From Gammaproteobacteria bacterium (lineage in GTDB: Bacteria; Pseudomonadota; Gammaproteobacteria; Thiohalobacterales; Thiohalobacteraceae): DNA of 33,552 nt. The position numbers and the translations under genes are program-made. Location: contig PABG01000067.1 in NCBI GenBank assembly GCA_002699185.1, positions 1 through 33,552 of the forward strand. The letters run 5' to 3'. Positions 8,362 to 16,817 of this stretch are shown piece after piece. Numbering within the stretch: position 1 is the stretch's first letter; each line of letters begins with the position of its first letter. The notes beneath the pieces were generated by a model. The model was given only the letters and a program-made list of their open reading frames with translations. It did not search any database and was not told the origin of the DNA.

Positions 8362-10638
8362 CTACAGACTCGCGTACTTGCGCCGCAGCCGCTGGCGCAC
8401 GAATTCGGCCAGGGTATTGACCACGAAGGTGAACATGAACAGCACCAGCGCGGCCAGGAACAGCACCCGGTAGTGGGTGCTGCCGACCGCCGACTCGGGC
8501 ATCTCCACGGCGATGTTGGCCGACAGGGTGCGCATGCCCTGGAAGATATTCATATCCATCACCGGCGTGTTGCCGGTGGCCATGAGCACGATCATGGTCT
8601 CACCCACGGCCCGCCCCATGCCGATCATGACCGCGGAGAAGATGCCCGGGCTGGCCGTAAGCAGCACCACCCGTGTGAGCGTCTGCCAGGGCGTGGCGCC
8701 CAGCGCCAGCGATCCCGAGGTCAGATGCTTGGGCACGTTGAAAATGGCGTCTTCAGTGATGGAGAAGATGGTCGGAATCACCGCAAAGCCCATGGCCAGA
8801 CCGACCACGATGGAGTTGCGCTGATCGAAGTCCAGGCCAAGTTCACTTTTGAGCCACAGCCGCATGTCGCCGCCGAACATCCACGCCTCCAGCAGCGGGC
8901 TGAGGGTGAGCGCCAGCCAGCCCCAGAACAGCACCACCGGGATCAGCATTGCCGCCTCCCAGCCGTCGGGCACGCGGGTACGCAGCTGCCAGGGCAGCAG
9001 GTGCCACAAATAGGCGAACAGCAGCACCCCGAAGGGCATGACGATCAGCAGACTGAAGATGCCGGGCAGATGGGTCTCGACATAGGGCGCCAGCCACAGG
9101 CCGGCCAGAAAGCCCAGGATGACGGTCGGCAGCGCCTCCATGATCTCGATGGTGGGCTTTATGGAGCCGCGCATCTTCGGCGCCATGAAATAGGAGGTGT
9201 AGATGGCCCCCAGGATGGCCAGCGGGGTGCCGATCAGCATGGCATAGAAGGCCGCCTTGATCGTGCCGAAAGCCAACGGCGTGAGACTGAACTTGGGCTC
9301 GAAGTCGTTCGAGGCCGAGGAGGACTGCCAGATGTGGGCCGGTTCGTCGTAGCTCTCGTACCAGACCTTGCCCCAGAGCGAAGACCAGGATATCTCCGGG
9401 TGCTCATTATCGATCTTCCAGTAATGCAGTCGCCCGCTGTCATCCTCGGCCAGCCAGTAATCGGCCCGGGGCGAGACCGCAACCTCCCTGAAACCCTGCT
9501 CGCTGACCGTTCGACTCAGCACCCGGTTGTGGGCGGTGGTGTGATAGATGGTGATGCCGCCCCGGGCATCGGCTGCGAGCAGCCCCTTGCGCGCGTACTC
9601 GGGGACGATCAAGGTAATGGGACTGTCCTGGGCATCGAAGCCGCGGATGCGACGCAACTGCTCGCGATCATCGTCCTCGTCGCGCACGGTGAACCACTGG
9701 CTGATATGACCGTCGCTGTAGCCGGCCAGCAGCGAAATCCCGCCGGCCAACAGGTTCAGGCTGGTCAGTTCGCTACCGCTCTCGCTGATGGAGAGCTGTT
9801 CCACCAGCGCGGGACTGTCAACGTCACTGATGTCATAGCGGGCCAGTTCGCCCCTGCGGGTCGCGGCGTAGAGAATGCGTTGCTGCGGATTGATCAGCAG
9901 ATAGTCGGCCCGGCTCAGCGTCCAGGGCAGCTGATTGTGGCTGCGGATGATCTCGACATCGCCGCCCAGGAACGATTCCTCCTTGCGGATACGGCTGAGC
10001 AGCAGTCGGCCATCAGTGGTCAGCCCCGCCAGCGAACTGGTCTCCTCACCGACCTCCACCGCCAGCCGCTGCAGCGGCCTGCCCTCGGGGTCGACCGCGA
10101 CCGGCGCCTCGCCCAGCGGGTATTTCAGCTGCGGCGTGATCAGGCGCTTGTCGTCGGGGTAGGTAACGCGGTAGTCATGGTGCACCACCAGGGCGCGGCC
10201 ATCGGACAGGCCATAGGCCACGACGCCGCTGTCGGGCCTGGCCGCGGCAAAGGCGGTCACCTTCACATCCGCCGGCAGGGGCAGCGGGTAACGCGCCACT
10301 GGTTCACCACTGCGGGCCCGGAAAAACAGCACCTCGTCGGCGGTGAAGCGCACGGCGATCTCGGCCTGTTCCTCCATTGCCAGGTGCAGGGTCCGGCCCT
10401 CCCCCGGCACGGCGTAGTCGTTCACCGGTTCGGCCGAACCGGGCGTGAGCAGGGGAAAGACCACGTACAGGAGGTAGAAAAAGATCAGTACCACGGCGAT
10501 AATCACGCCAATTCCGCCGACCGTGACGCCGTGATGGGCGAGGCCGTCCTTGAACATGCGCCAAGCACGCCGCCGGCGCTGGGTGGCCTCGGGGATGCGC
10601 TCGATGACGGATGGCTGACTGGTAGGGGCGTCGGACAT
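8362..10638 (-). CDS. pstC: Phosphate ABC transporter permease PstC, long form with predicted beta-propeller
   Basis: A 758-aa permease when started at MSDAPTSQ. The ORF-track start at 10737 is rejected because those extra 33 codons run through both Pho boxes. An N-terminal cytoplasmic lead and one membrane segment (GVTVGGIGVIIAVVLIFFYLLYVVFPLL, about residues 40-70) precede about 380 residues of predicted periplasmic beta-rich sequence. Repeated blade-like units there (SDGRALVVHH, RRGELARYDI, SDGHISQWFT, ARGGITIYHT, DSGRLHYWKI) suggest a WD40-like propeller. The last 300 residues are the PstC permease core with the coupling loop SGSLALGATPWQTLTRVVL. E. coli PstC is only about 320 aa. It is the first gene of pstC-A-B-phoU; no pstS is present. 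GCGGA lies just before the ATG, a weak ribosome-binding site. Confidence 0.93.
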   Translation of the reverse strand: MSDAPTSQPSVIERIPEATQRRRRAWRMFKDGLAHHGVTVGGIGVIIAVVLIFFYLLYVVFPLLTPGSAEPVNDYAVPGEGRTLHLAMEEQAEIAVRFTADEVLFFRARSGEPVARYPLPLPADVKVTAFAAARPDSGVVAYGLSDGRALVVHHDYRVTYPDDKRLITPQLKYPLGEAPVAVDPEGRPLQRLAVEVGEETSSLAGLTTDGRLLLSRIRKEESFLGGDVEIIRSHNQLPWTLSRADYLLINPQQRILYAATRRGELARYDISDVDSPALVEQLSISESGSELTSLNLLAGGISLLAGYSDGHISQWFTVRDEDDDREQLRRIRGFDAQDSPITLIVPEYARKGLLAADARGGITIYHTTAHNRVLSRTVSEQGFREVAVSPRADYWLAEDDSGRLHYWKIDNEHPEISWSSLWGKVWYESYDEPAHIWQSSSASNDFEPKFSLTPLAFGTIKAAFYAMLIGTPLAILGAIYTSYFMAPKMRGSIKPTIEIMEALPTVILGFLAGLWLAPYVETHLPGIFSLLIVMPFGVLLFAYLWHLLPWQLRTRVPDGWEAAMLIPVVLFWGWLALTLSPLLEAWMFGGDMRLWLKSELGLDFDQRNSIVVGLAMGFAVIPTIFSITEDAIFNVPKHLTSGSLALGATPWQTLTRVVLLTASPGIFSAVMIGMGRAVGETMIVLMATGNTPVMDMNIFQGMRTLSANIAVEMPESAVGSTHYRVLFLAALVLFMFTFVVNTLAEFVRQRLRRKYASL

Positions 10639-10661
10639 TCCGCACAGCCTAGGGCACAAAC

Positions 10662-10679
10662 ATGACAATTTTGTTACAG
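10662..10679 (-). promoter_or_regulatory. Pho box, proximal to pstC
   Basis: On the minus strand this reads CTGTAAC-AAAA-TTGTCAT: two 7-bp half-sites spaced by 4 bp, matching the PhoB consensus CTGTCAT-N4-CTGTCAT with few changes. It ends 23 bp before the pstC ATG. A possible -10 (TAGGCT) lies 10 bp downstream of the box, the usual arrangement when PhoB replaces a -35 element, but this would leave almost no 5' leader. Confidence 0.8.
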
Positions 10680-10724
10680 TCGGGCATGTCCCCGGAATCA
10701 GACCGGATGCGCCGCGCGTCGCAA

Positions 10725-10742
10725 ATGACAATTTCATGACAA
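10725..10742 (-). promoter_or_regulatory. Pho box, distal to pstC
   Basis: On the minus strand this reads TTGTCAT-GAAA-TTGTCAT, a perfect direct repeat of the PhoB half-site with the required 4-bp spacer. It lies 63 bp upstream of the proximal box, about six helical turns, on the same strand. It is also about 75-90 bp upstream of the divergent ppk start, so it could influence both genes. Confidence 0.88.
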
Positions 10743-10814
10743 CCGGCGCCCCAGGATTACGACAGCGCGACGATCCGGCATAATGACAGGCTGTGAACGC
10801 GCCCAGGGTACAGC

Positions 10815-12896
10815 ATGGACACCCCCGATCTCAGTCATCCCGACCTCTACATCAACCGCGAACTCAGTCTGCTGCAGTTCAACAAGCGGGTACTGGAGCA
10901 GGCCCGCGATCCCAGCACCCCGCTGCTGGAGCGGCTGAAGTTCCTCTGCATCTCCAGCACCAACCTGGACGAATTCTTCGAAATCCGGGTGGCCGGCCTG
11001 AAGCAGAAGGTCGAATCCGGCTCGGTCCAGGCCGGCACCGACAACTTCAGTCCGGGCGAGATCCTGGCCGCCATCAGCCGCGAGGCCCATCAGCTGGTCG
11101 AGCAGCAGTATTTCGTGCTCAACGAGGAACTGATCCCGGCCCTGCGCGAGCGCGGTATCCGTTTCGTGCGCCGTACCCACTGGAGCGAGGCGCAGGCCGA
11201 GTGGGTCAGAAACTACTTCAATCGTGAACTGGTACCGGTACTGAGTCCGCTTGGACTGGACCCGGCCCATCCCTTTCCACGCATCCTGAACAAGAGTCTG
11301 AACTTCATCGTCTCGCTGGAGGGCAAGGACGCCTTCGGCCGTTCCAGCGGCGTGGCCATCGTGCAGGCACCGCGTTCGCTGCCGCGCCTGATCCCGCTGC
11401 CCTCGGATCTCGCCGCCGGTGAATACAACTACGTGTTCCTGTCCTCCATCATCCATGCCTTCGTCGACGACCTGTTCCCGGGCATGACCGTCACCGGCTG
11501 CTACCAGTTCCGGGTCACCCGCAACAGCGACCTGTTCGTGGACGAGGAGGAGATCGACGACCTGATGCGGGCCATGGAGGGCGAGTTGCTGGCGCGGCGC
11601 TACGGGGATGCGGTGCGCCTGGAGGTGGCCGACAACTGCAGCGCGGACATGGCCAACTATCTGCTGCGCCAGTTCGGCCTGGACGAGGCGGATCTGTACC
11701 AGGTCAACGGGCCGGTCAACCTCAACCGGCTGTTCGCCATCGCCGACCTGGTCGAGCGTCCGGACCTCAAGTATCCGCCGTTCAAGCCGGGCCGCAGCAG
11801 CCTCCTGAACACCGAGCAGAGCATCTTCGACACCCTGTCACGCAAGGACATCCTCCTGCATCACCCCTTCGAGTCCTTCGTCCCGGTGGTGGAGTTCCTG
11901 CGCCAGGCGGCGGCCGACCCCGATGTGCTGGCCATCAAGCAGACCCTGTACCGCACCGGCCCCGACTCGGCAATCGTCGACGCCCTGGTCGAGGCCGCCC
12001 GGGCCGGCAAGGAGGTCACGGTGGTGGTGGAACTGCGGGCGCGCTTCGACGAGGAGGCCAACATCCAGCTCGCCAACCGGCTGCAGGAGGCCGGCGCCCA
12101 CGTGGTCTACGGCGTGGTCGGCTACAAGACCCACGCCAAGATGATGCTGATCACCCGGCGCGAGGGGCGCGGCCTGCGTCATTACGTGCATCTGGGCACG
12201 GGCAATTACCACGCCCGTACCGCGCGGCTCTATACCGACTACGGGCTGCTGTCGGCCGACAAGATCCTGGGGGAGGACGTGCACCGGGTATTCCAGCAGC
12301 TCACCAGCCTGGGCAAGGTCAAGGCCCTGCGCAAGCTGCTGCAGTCGCCCTTCACCCTGCACAAGGAACTGCTGCGCAAGATCGAGCGCGAGGCCGAGCG
12401 GGCCGCGGCCGGGGAGCCGGCGCGAATCATCGCCAAGATGAACGCCCTGATCGAGCCGCAGGTCATCCGTGCCCTGTACCAGGCCTCCCAGGCCGGGGTG
12501 AGGATCGACCTGATCGTACGCGGCATCTGCTGCCTGCGTCCGGGGGTGCCGGGGGTGTCCGACAACATCCAGGTACGCTCCATCGTCGGGCGCTTCCTCG
12601 AGCACACCCGGGTGTTCTATTTCCGCAACGGTGGGGAAGAGGAGGAACTCTACCTGTCGAGCGCCGACTGGATGGACCGCAATTTCTACCGCCGGGTGGA
12701 GATCGCCTTCCCCATCGAACAGCCGCAGCTGAAGAAGCAGATCATCAAGGAAGGACTGGAGTTGTACCTGTCCGACAACACCCAGGCCTGGGTGCTGCAG
12801 CGCGATGGCGACTACAAGCGTCTGCAGCCGACCGGCCGGCAGCGGCCGCGCTCGGTACAGACCACCCTGCTGGAGAAACGCGGCGAACCGGCCTGA
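10815..12896 (+). CDS. ppk1: Polyphosphate kinase 1
   Basis: A 693-aa enzyme that polymerises the terminal phosphate of ATP into inorganic polyphosphate and can run in reverse. The family layout is complete: N domain (YINRELSLLQFNKRVLEQA..), head domain, and two phospholipase-D-like C domains. KTHAKMMLI (H440) holds the histidine corresponding to the phosphorylated active-site residue, and HLGTGNYH (H459) holds the second conserved histidine. YRTGPDSAIVDALVEAARAGKEVTVVVELRARFDE is a classic PPK1 block. Length is normal (E. coli 688 aa). AGGG sits 7 nt before the ATG. It is divergent from pstC across a Pho-box region, so phosphate-starvation control is likely. A weak sigma70-like pair (TTACGA, 16 nt, CATAAT at 10779-10784) may be its promoter. 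Confidence 0.96.
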   Translation: MDTPDLSHPDLYINRELSLLQFNKRVLEQARDPSTPLLERLKFLCISSTNLDEFFEIRVAGLKQKVESGSVQAGTDNFSPGEILAAISREAHQLVEQQYFVLNEELIPALRERGIRFVRRTHWSEAQAEWVRNYFNRELVPVLSPLGLDPAHPFPRILNKSLNFIVSLEGKDAFGRSSGVAIVQAPRSLPRLIPLPSDLAAGEYNYVFLSSIIHAFVDDLFPGMTVTGCYQFRVTRNSDLFVDEEEIDDLMRAMEGELLARRYGDAVRLEVADNCSADMANYLLRQFGLDEADLYQVNGPVNLNRLFAIADLVERPDLKYPPFKPGRSSLLNTEQSIFDTLSRKDILLHHPFESFVPVVEFLRQAAADPDVLAIKQTLYRTGPDSAIVDALVEAARAGKEVTVVVELRARFDEEANIQLANRLQEAGAHVVYGVVGYKTHAKMMLITRREGRGLRHYVHLGTGNYHARTARLYTDYGLLSADKILGEDVHRVFQQLTSLGKVKALRKLLQSPFTLHKELLRKIEREAERAAAGEPARIIAKMNALIEPQVIRALYQASQAGVRIDLIVRGICCLRPGVPGVSDNIQVRSIVGRFLEHTRVFYFRNGGEEEELYLSSADWMDRNFYRRVEIAFPIEQPQLKKQIIKEGLELYLSDNTQAWVLQRDGDYKRLQPTGRQRPRSVQTTLLEKRGEPA

Positions 12897-12905
12897 CCGA
12901 CAACT

Positions 12906-12927
12906 CCTCTCCCGCCCGCGGGAGAGG
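12906..12927. terminator. 10-bp perfect inverted repeat between convergent ppk1 and GGDEF-EAL genes
   Basis: CCTCTCCCGC (12906-12915), two bases, then GCGGGAGAGG (12918-12927) pair perfectly. The hairpin begins 9 bp after the ppk1 stop and 31 bp before the end of the convergent gene, so it may stop transcription from both sides. No T tract follows. From memory, CTCTCCCGC..GCGGGAGAGGG is also a common dispersed palindromic repeat in proteobacteria, so it may be a REP-like copy. Confidence 0.5.
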
Positions 12928-12958
12928 GGCAGGGCTGAGGGTCGAAATCGGCAGCCGC

Positions 12959-15904
12959 CTACAGCGACTTGCCGCTGTGCAGCAGGATCTCCAACTCATC
13001 GACCGGCAGCGGCTGGCTGAACAGGTAACCCTGCATCAGGTCGCAATGCTCCGCGACCAGGAAATCCAGCTGCGCCCGGCGCTCGACCCCTTCGGCGACC
13101 ACCACCAGCCCCAGATTATGGGCCAGAGTGAGCACAGATCGGCTGATGGCGGCGTCACCCTCGTCGTCCGGCAGACCATTGACGAAGGGCTGGGCCAGCT
13201 TGAGAGCGCTGACCGGAAATAGTTTCAGATAGCTCAACGAGGAGAAGCCGGTACCGAAATCATCCAGTGCCAGGCGCAGCCCCATTCCCGACAGCGTTTC
13301 CATGATCCGGATCGAAGCCATCTGGTCGTACATGACCGCGCTTTCAGTGATCTCCAACTCCAGCTGTCCGACCGGCAGCCCGCTGCGCGTCAGCGCCCTT
13401 TCCACACTGCCGGTCAATCCCTTGCGCCGGAACTGCAGCGAGGACAGATTCACGGCCAGTCTCAAGTCCGGACATATCGATTCCAGCAATGGCTGGATCT
13501 CCCTGCAAGCGCACTCCAACACCCACTCACCGATCGGCACGATCAGACCGGTTTCCTCCAGCAGCGGGATGAATTCGCCTGGCGAGACGAGCCCCCGCTC
13601 AGGGTGCTGCCAGCGCAGCAGGGCCTCGACGCCGCTGACCCTGGCCGTGGCCAGATCGATCTGGGGCTGGTAGTGCAACACGAATTCCTCACGCTCCAGC
13701 GCCCTGCGCAGCGCGTTTTCCATGTCCAGATACTGGGCTGCACGGGCATTCATGTCGGCGGTATAGAACTGGTAGGAATCCGGCCCGAGCTGCTTGGAAC
13801 GAAACAAGGCGGTTTCGGCATTCGCCAGCAGGCTGACCACGCTGGTACCGTCGTCCGGGAACAGACTCACGCCCATGGACAGGGACAGGAACAGGTCCTG
13901 CCCCTCCAGCTGAACCGGAGTGGCAAACTGACCGTATACGGACTGGATGAAATCCGGTATCCGCCCGGCCAGCCGCTCGTGACTCAGGGTGAAAACGAAC
14001 AGGTCCGCCCCCAGGTGCGCCAACTCGGCCTCGTCCGACTCCTGTTTCGACAGGCGCCAGGCCACCTCGCGCAGCAGGGCGTCGCCGCATTCATGCCCGA
14101 GAGTATCGTTGATGCGATGGAAGCGATCGATATCCAGACAGACCAATGCCAACGATGTTTTCTCACGGGCCGCCTGTTCCAGCCTTCGTTTCAGCCGCTC
14201 CTGAAACAGGTAACGATTGGGCAGATCGGTCAGCGGATTGTAGTGCAGCAGGTAGCGCAGCCGGTCCTGCATACCCATTTGTTCCGTGATGTCCTTGCCG
14301 GTTGAGACGTAGTGGGTGAAGGGACGTTCGCCGGTGGCACTGAAGGGAGTGATGACCTTCTCCTCATAGAAGATGCTGCCGTCGCGACGCTTATTCACAA
14401 AGACGTCGGCAAAGGCCTCACCCGCGGCAAGGGTCTTCCACAGCCGGCGGTAGAAACCCTCATCCTGCAGGCCTGATTTGACGATATTGGGCGATCGCCT
14501 TCGCACCTCCTCGCGATTGAAGCCGGTCACTTTCTCGAAGGCCTGGTTCACGTATTCGATACGGCCGCGATTATCGGTGATCATCACCAGTTCGTCGGTC
14601 TGTTCCAGCGCACTGGAGAGCATGCACATCTCGGCCTCACGACGGCGCCGTTCGGAGATATCGACCAGCGTGGCGCGGAGCAGCCGTCGTCCCTCAGCTG
14701 GCATTCGCACCAGGGTGACCTGGGTCGACAATGCTCCCCCATCACGATGCCTGAAGGTCCATTCGAAGACGAGAGTCTCACCTGCCAGCACCCGCGCAGA
14801 GTCGGCCAGGATACCGAATTGGCTGGGCCGCCCATCGGGCTGACAGGCCGGACTGATGCCCAGAAGATCCAGCGCCAGCAGGTCCTCACGGTCATGCCCC
14901 AGCATGTCACAGACCCGGGGATTGGCCTCGACGAAGACGCCCGCATCGAGGTCGAACACCAGGATGCCCTCGGGGGCATACTCGACCAGGTTCTGATACT
15001 GGCGCGTACGTTCTGCCAGCCGGTCCAGGGTGTGATCCCGCTCCCATTCCAATGCCAGGCGCTTCGCGAAGGGTTTCAGCAGCCGCCGGGTCCATTGATT
15101 GATCTGCAGCGGACGGGTATCCATGACCGCCACCAGACCGCGCACCCGGTTGCGGGAATCCAGCATGGGAGCACCGAAATAACTGTCGATACCGAGCTGA
15201 AGCAACATCTCGTCATGCGGATACTCCTGCCTCAACCCACTGGGAATGAACTCCATGTTGCGGTCCAGCACGTCCTGGCAGGGGGTGCCGTGCAGGGAAT
15301 AGTCGAAGGGGTCGAGAAACTCGCCGTCCGCCCACAATGCCTTGATTGTCGCAGTGCCGGGATCATCCTCCCGCACCAGGGCGATGTAGGCGTAGCGCGC
15401 CTCGTACAACCCGGCCAGATCACGCACGCAACGGCGGTAGAAATCCTCATCACCCTGACAATCGCCACCCGCCACCGCCAGGGTGCCGAGGGCGCGCTCG
15501 TATTTGTCCTGTTCAGTCACATCGTCCAGCACCAGCAACAGCCGACGCTCATCACTGCCGGTGTCGTCCTGAAGTTCAATCACGGACAGATCCACCGCGA
15601 GGGTTTCGCGTCCGGTATTGAGCTGCAGACGGCGATCGAACAGCGAGCCACGATTGACAAGAACCGTCTGGACCAGCTCGATCAGACCGGGGTGGTGAAG
15701 GACCGTGTCCAGCCGGCGACCGTGCAGCATGGCATGGTCATTGTGCACGAACCAGGCGAAGAACTGGTTGGTGGTGACAATCCTCGTCTCCTGGTCAAGC
15801 ACGGCCAGTCCGACCGGGACACTGCACAGGATCCGCCCGGCAATACTCTCCAGCAGCGCATCACCGCCATTCGACACGGGAAATTCCGCAAAGCGTTCAT
15901 TCAT
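12959..15904 (-). CDS. PAS-GAF-PAS-PAS-GGDEF-EAL protein, likely c-di-GMP phosphodiesterase
   Basis: About 981 aa from MNERFAEF. An in-frame TTG at 15910, 7 nt after GGAGG, is also possible; the 999-aa start has no ribosome-binding site. There is no membrane segment, so it is probably cytoplasmic. Order: PAS (about 10-110), GAF (about 145-305), PAS (about 315-430), PAS (about 435-555), GGDEF (about 565-715), EAL (about 725-975). The GGDEF motif is degenerate (HLGADLF) and the I-site is missing, so it should not make c-di-GMP. The EAL domain keeps EALLRW, VNLSS, ITES, LDDFGTG, VAEGVE and MQGY, but the usual K-x-D after the Lys reads KLA (SALKLAQPF). It is the last gene of the leftward Che array, 121 bp after the ANTAR regulator gene, and may have its own promoter in that gap. 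Confidence 0.87.
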   Translation of the reverse strand: MNERFAEFPVSNGGDALLESIAGRILCSVPVGLAVLDQETRIVTTNQFFAWFVHNDHAMLHGRRLDTVLHHPGLIELVQTVLVNRGSLFDRRLQLNTGRETLAVDLSVIELQDDTGSDERRLLLVLDDVTEQDKYERALGTLAVAGGDCQGDEDFYRRCVRDLAGLYEARYAYIALVREDDPGTATIKALWADGEFLDPFDYSLHGTPCQDVLDRNMEFIPSGLRQEYPHDEMLLQLGIDSYFGAPMLDSRNRVRGLVAVMDTRPLQINQWTRRLLKPFAKRLALEWERDHTLDRLAERTRQYQNLVEYAPEGILVFDLDAGVFVEANPRVCDMLGHDREDLLALDLLGISPACQPDGRPSQFGILADSARVLAGETLVFEWTFRHRDGGALSTQVTLVRMPAEGRRLLRATLVDISERRRREAEMCMLSSALEQTDELVMITDNRGRIEYVNQAFEKVTGFNREEVRRRSPNIVKSGLQDEGFYRRLWKTLAAGEAFADVFVNKRRDGSIFYEEKVITPFSATGERPFTHYVSTGKDITEQMGMQDRLRYLLHYNPLTDLPNRYLFQERLKRRLEQAAREKTSLALVCLDIDRFHRINDTLGHECGDALLREVAWRLSKQESDEAELAHLGADLFVFTLSHERLAGRIPDFIQSVYGQFATPVQLEGQDLFLSLSMGVSLFPDDGTSVVSLLANAETALFRSKQLGPDSYQFYTADMNARAAQYLDMENALRRALEREEFVLHYQPQIDLATARVSGVEALLRWQHPERGLVSPGEFIPLLEETGLIVPIGEWVLECACREIQPLLESICPDLRLAVNLSSLQFRRKGLTGSVERALTRSGLPVGQLELEITESAVMYDQMASIRIMETLSGMGLRLALDDFGTGFSSLSYLKLFPVSALKLAQPFVNGLPDDEGDAAISRSVLTLAHNLGLVVVAEGVERRAQLDFLVAEHCDLMQGYLFSQPLPVDELEILLHSGKSL

Positions 15905-16016
15905 AGTCAAACCAACGCCTCCGGCAACGGGGTTGCGGGTCGTCAGCTGCGGGGGCATGGCAGACAGGAATCGGCCTCACCGCGGGATCGGGGCGGGAGA
16001 CCCGGCAGGTTTATTT

Positions 16017-16044
16017 ATCCTAGACTTATTTCTCGGTTTCGCAA
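16017..16044 (-). promoter_or_regulatory. Candidate sigma70 promoter for the downstream GGDEF-EAL gene
   Basis: On the minus strand TTGCGA (16044-16039), a 16-nt spacer, then TAGGAT (16022-16017) match four of six bases in each hexamer. It overlaps the end of the ANTAR regulator gene and sits about 110 bp upstream of the next start codon. It would allow independent expression of the last gene. Weak match, by eye only. Confidence 0.3.
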
Positions 16045-16628
16045 GGATTCAGGATATTGACGGCATTGGTGGCGTTCACCAGTTCCTCGGCCACATCGGT
16101 AAGCTTCCGGCGCTGGGAACGGGCATGCCCGCGCAGACGCCCGAAGGCCAGTTCGCTGGTGAGATTGTAACGTTCCATCAACAAACCCACAGCCTGACTG
16201 ACCCGGCGATCGCCCTGCAATGCATTACTGAGATGGTACTCGCTCCGGCGCAGGCGCACCAACTCCCGAGCCCGGTACAGGGCGGTCTCGATGGCCGGAA
16301 TCAGCTGACTCATGTGCACCGGTTTGACCAGGTAGCAGAGAGCGCCCAACTCGCCCAGCGCCAAAACCAGGTCTTCCTCACTGTAGGCGGTCAAGGCAAT
16401 GAAGGGGATGTCTCTCTGCTTCAGTCGTTCCGCCAATTCCACACCGGACAGCCCGGGCATCCGTATGTCCAGAATCACCAGATCGACATCTGCCTGCTCC
16501 AGCAACTCCAGGGCCTGTTCCCCGCTGTCCGCCGCGTGGACCTCATATCCTGCCTGCCTCAATCCCTGAGTGACAGTAGCCAATACCAGGCGGTCGTCTT
16601 CCACGACCATCAGGCTTACATCCGACAT
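16026..16628 (-). CDS. Response regulator with ANTAR RNA-binding output (antiterminator)
   Basis: A 200-aa two-domain regulator. Residues 1-120 are a receiver domain with acidic pocket EDD (10-12), phospho-acceptor D54 in VILDIRMPG, the T/S of ALTAYS and the Lys of LVKPVHM. A helical linker leads to an ANTAR domain (about 125-190: SNALQGDRRVSQAVGLLMERYNLTSELAFGRLRGHARSQRRKLTDVAEELV), with the family-typical A-x-G-L-L-M-x-R pattern. ANTAR regulators such as EutV and AmiR bind paired RNA hairpins and prevent termination, so this gene implies post-initiation control of some target transcript. It follows a STAS gene after a 189-bp AT-rich gap. AAGGGTGA precedes the ATG. The kinase that phosphorylates it is not adjacent; CheA or the HisKA_2 kinase at 302-2032 are candidates. 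Confidence 0.9.
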   Translation of the reverse strand: MSDVSLMVVEDDRLVLATVTQGLRQAGYEVHAADSGEQALELLEQADVDLVILDIRMPGLSGVELAERLKQRDIPFIALTAYSEEDLVLALGELGALCYLVKPVHMSQLIPAIETALYRARELVRLRRSEYHLSNALQGDRRVSQAVGLLMERYNLTSELAFGRLRGHARSQRRKLTDVAEELVNATNAVNILNPCETEK

Positions 16629-16817
16629 ACATCACCCTTTATGGATCTACGCCATATCACAACATTGACGATCTCTGACTTTAACATGTAACCTACCTAT
16701 ATAACCACTTATAAGCGCTTACTTATATGTTAATTATTTGTCACCACGCCGGCAGTGATTGATGCAAGATACAGAATCAGGCATATGGGTAGCACATGAT
16801 CCGGCATGACAAACACC
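16629..16817. promoter_or_regulatory. AT-rich gap upstream of the ANTAR regulator, with palindrome TAAGCGCTTA
   Basis: This 189-bp non-coding stretch is clearly more AT-rich than its surroundings. It contains a perfect palindrome TAAGCGCTTA (16712-16721), flanked by direct repeats ACTTATA (16707-16713 and 16721-16727). It is the largest gap inside the Che array, so an internal promoter or an RNA regulatory element for the downstream gene is plausible. I could not assign convincing -35/-10 boxes or an ANTAR-type double hairpin by eye. Confidence 0.4.

Noticed and set aside
8200-10665. 821-aa plus-strand ORF opposite pstC and the start of pstA
   Set aside because: Antisense shadow of two well-supported permease genes; the translation has no family motifs and is biased to His, Gln and Arg.
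10639-10737. Extended N terminus of PstC (MKLSFATRG...)
   Set aside because: The extra codons run through both Pho boxes and the promoter region, and encode no plausible signal or domain. The start at 10638 fits better.
10779-10800. Third Pho box directed at ppk1
   Set aside because: Only a single half-site (CTGTCAT on the minus strand, 10783-10789) is present; no second half-site occurs at the required spacing.
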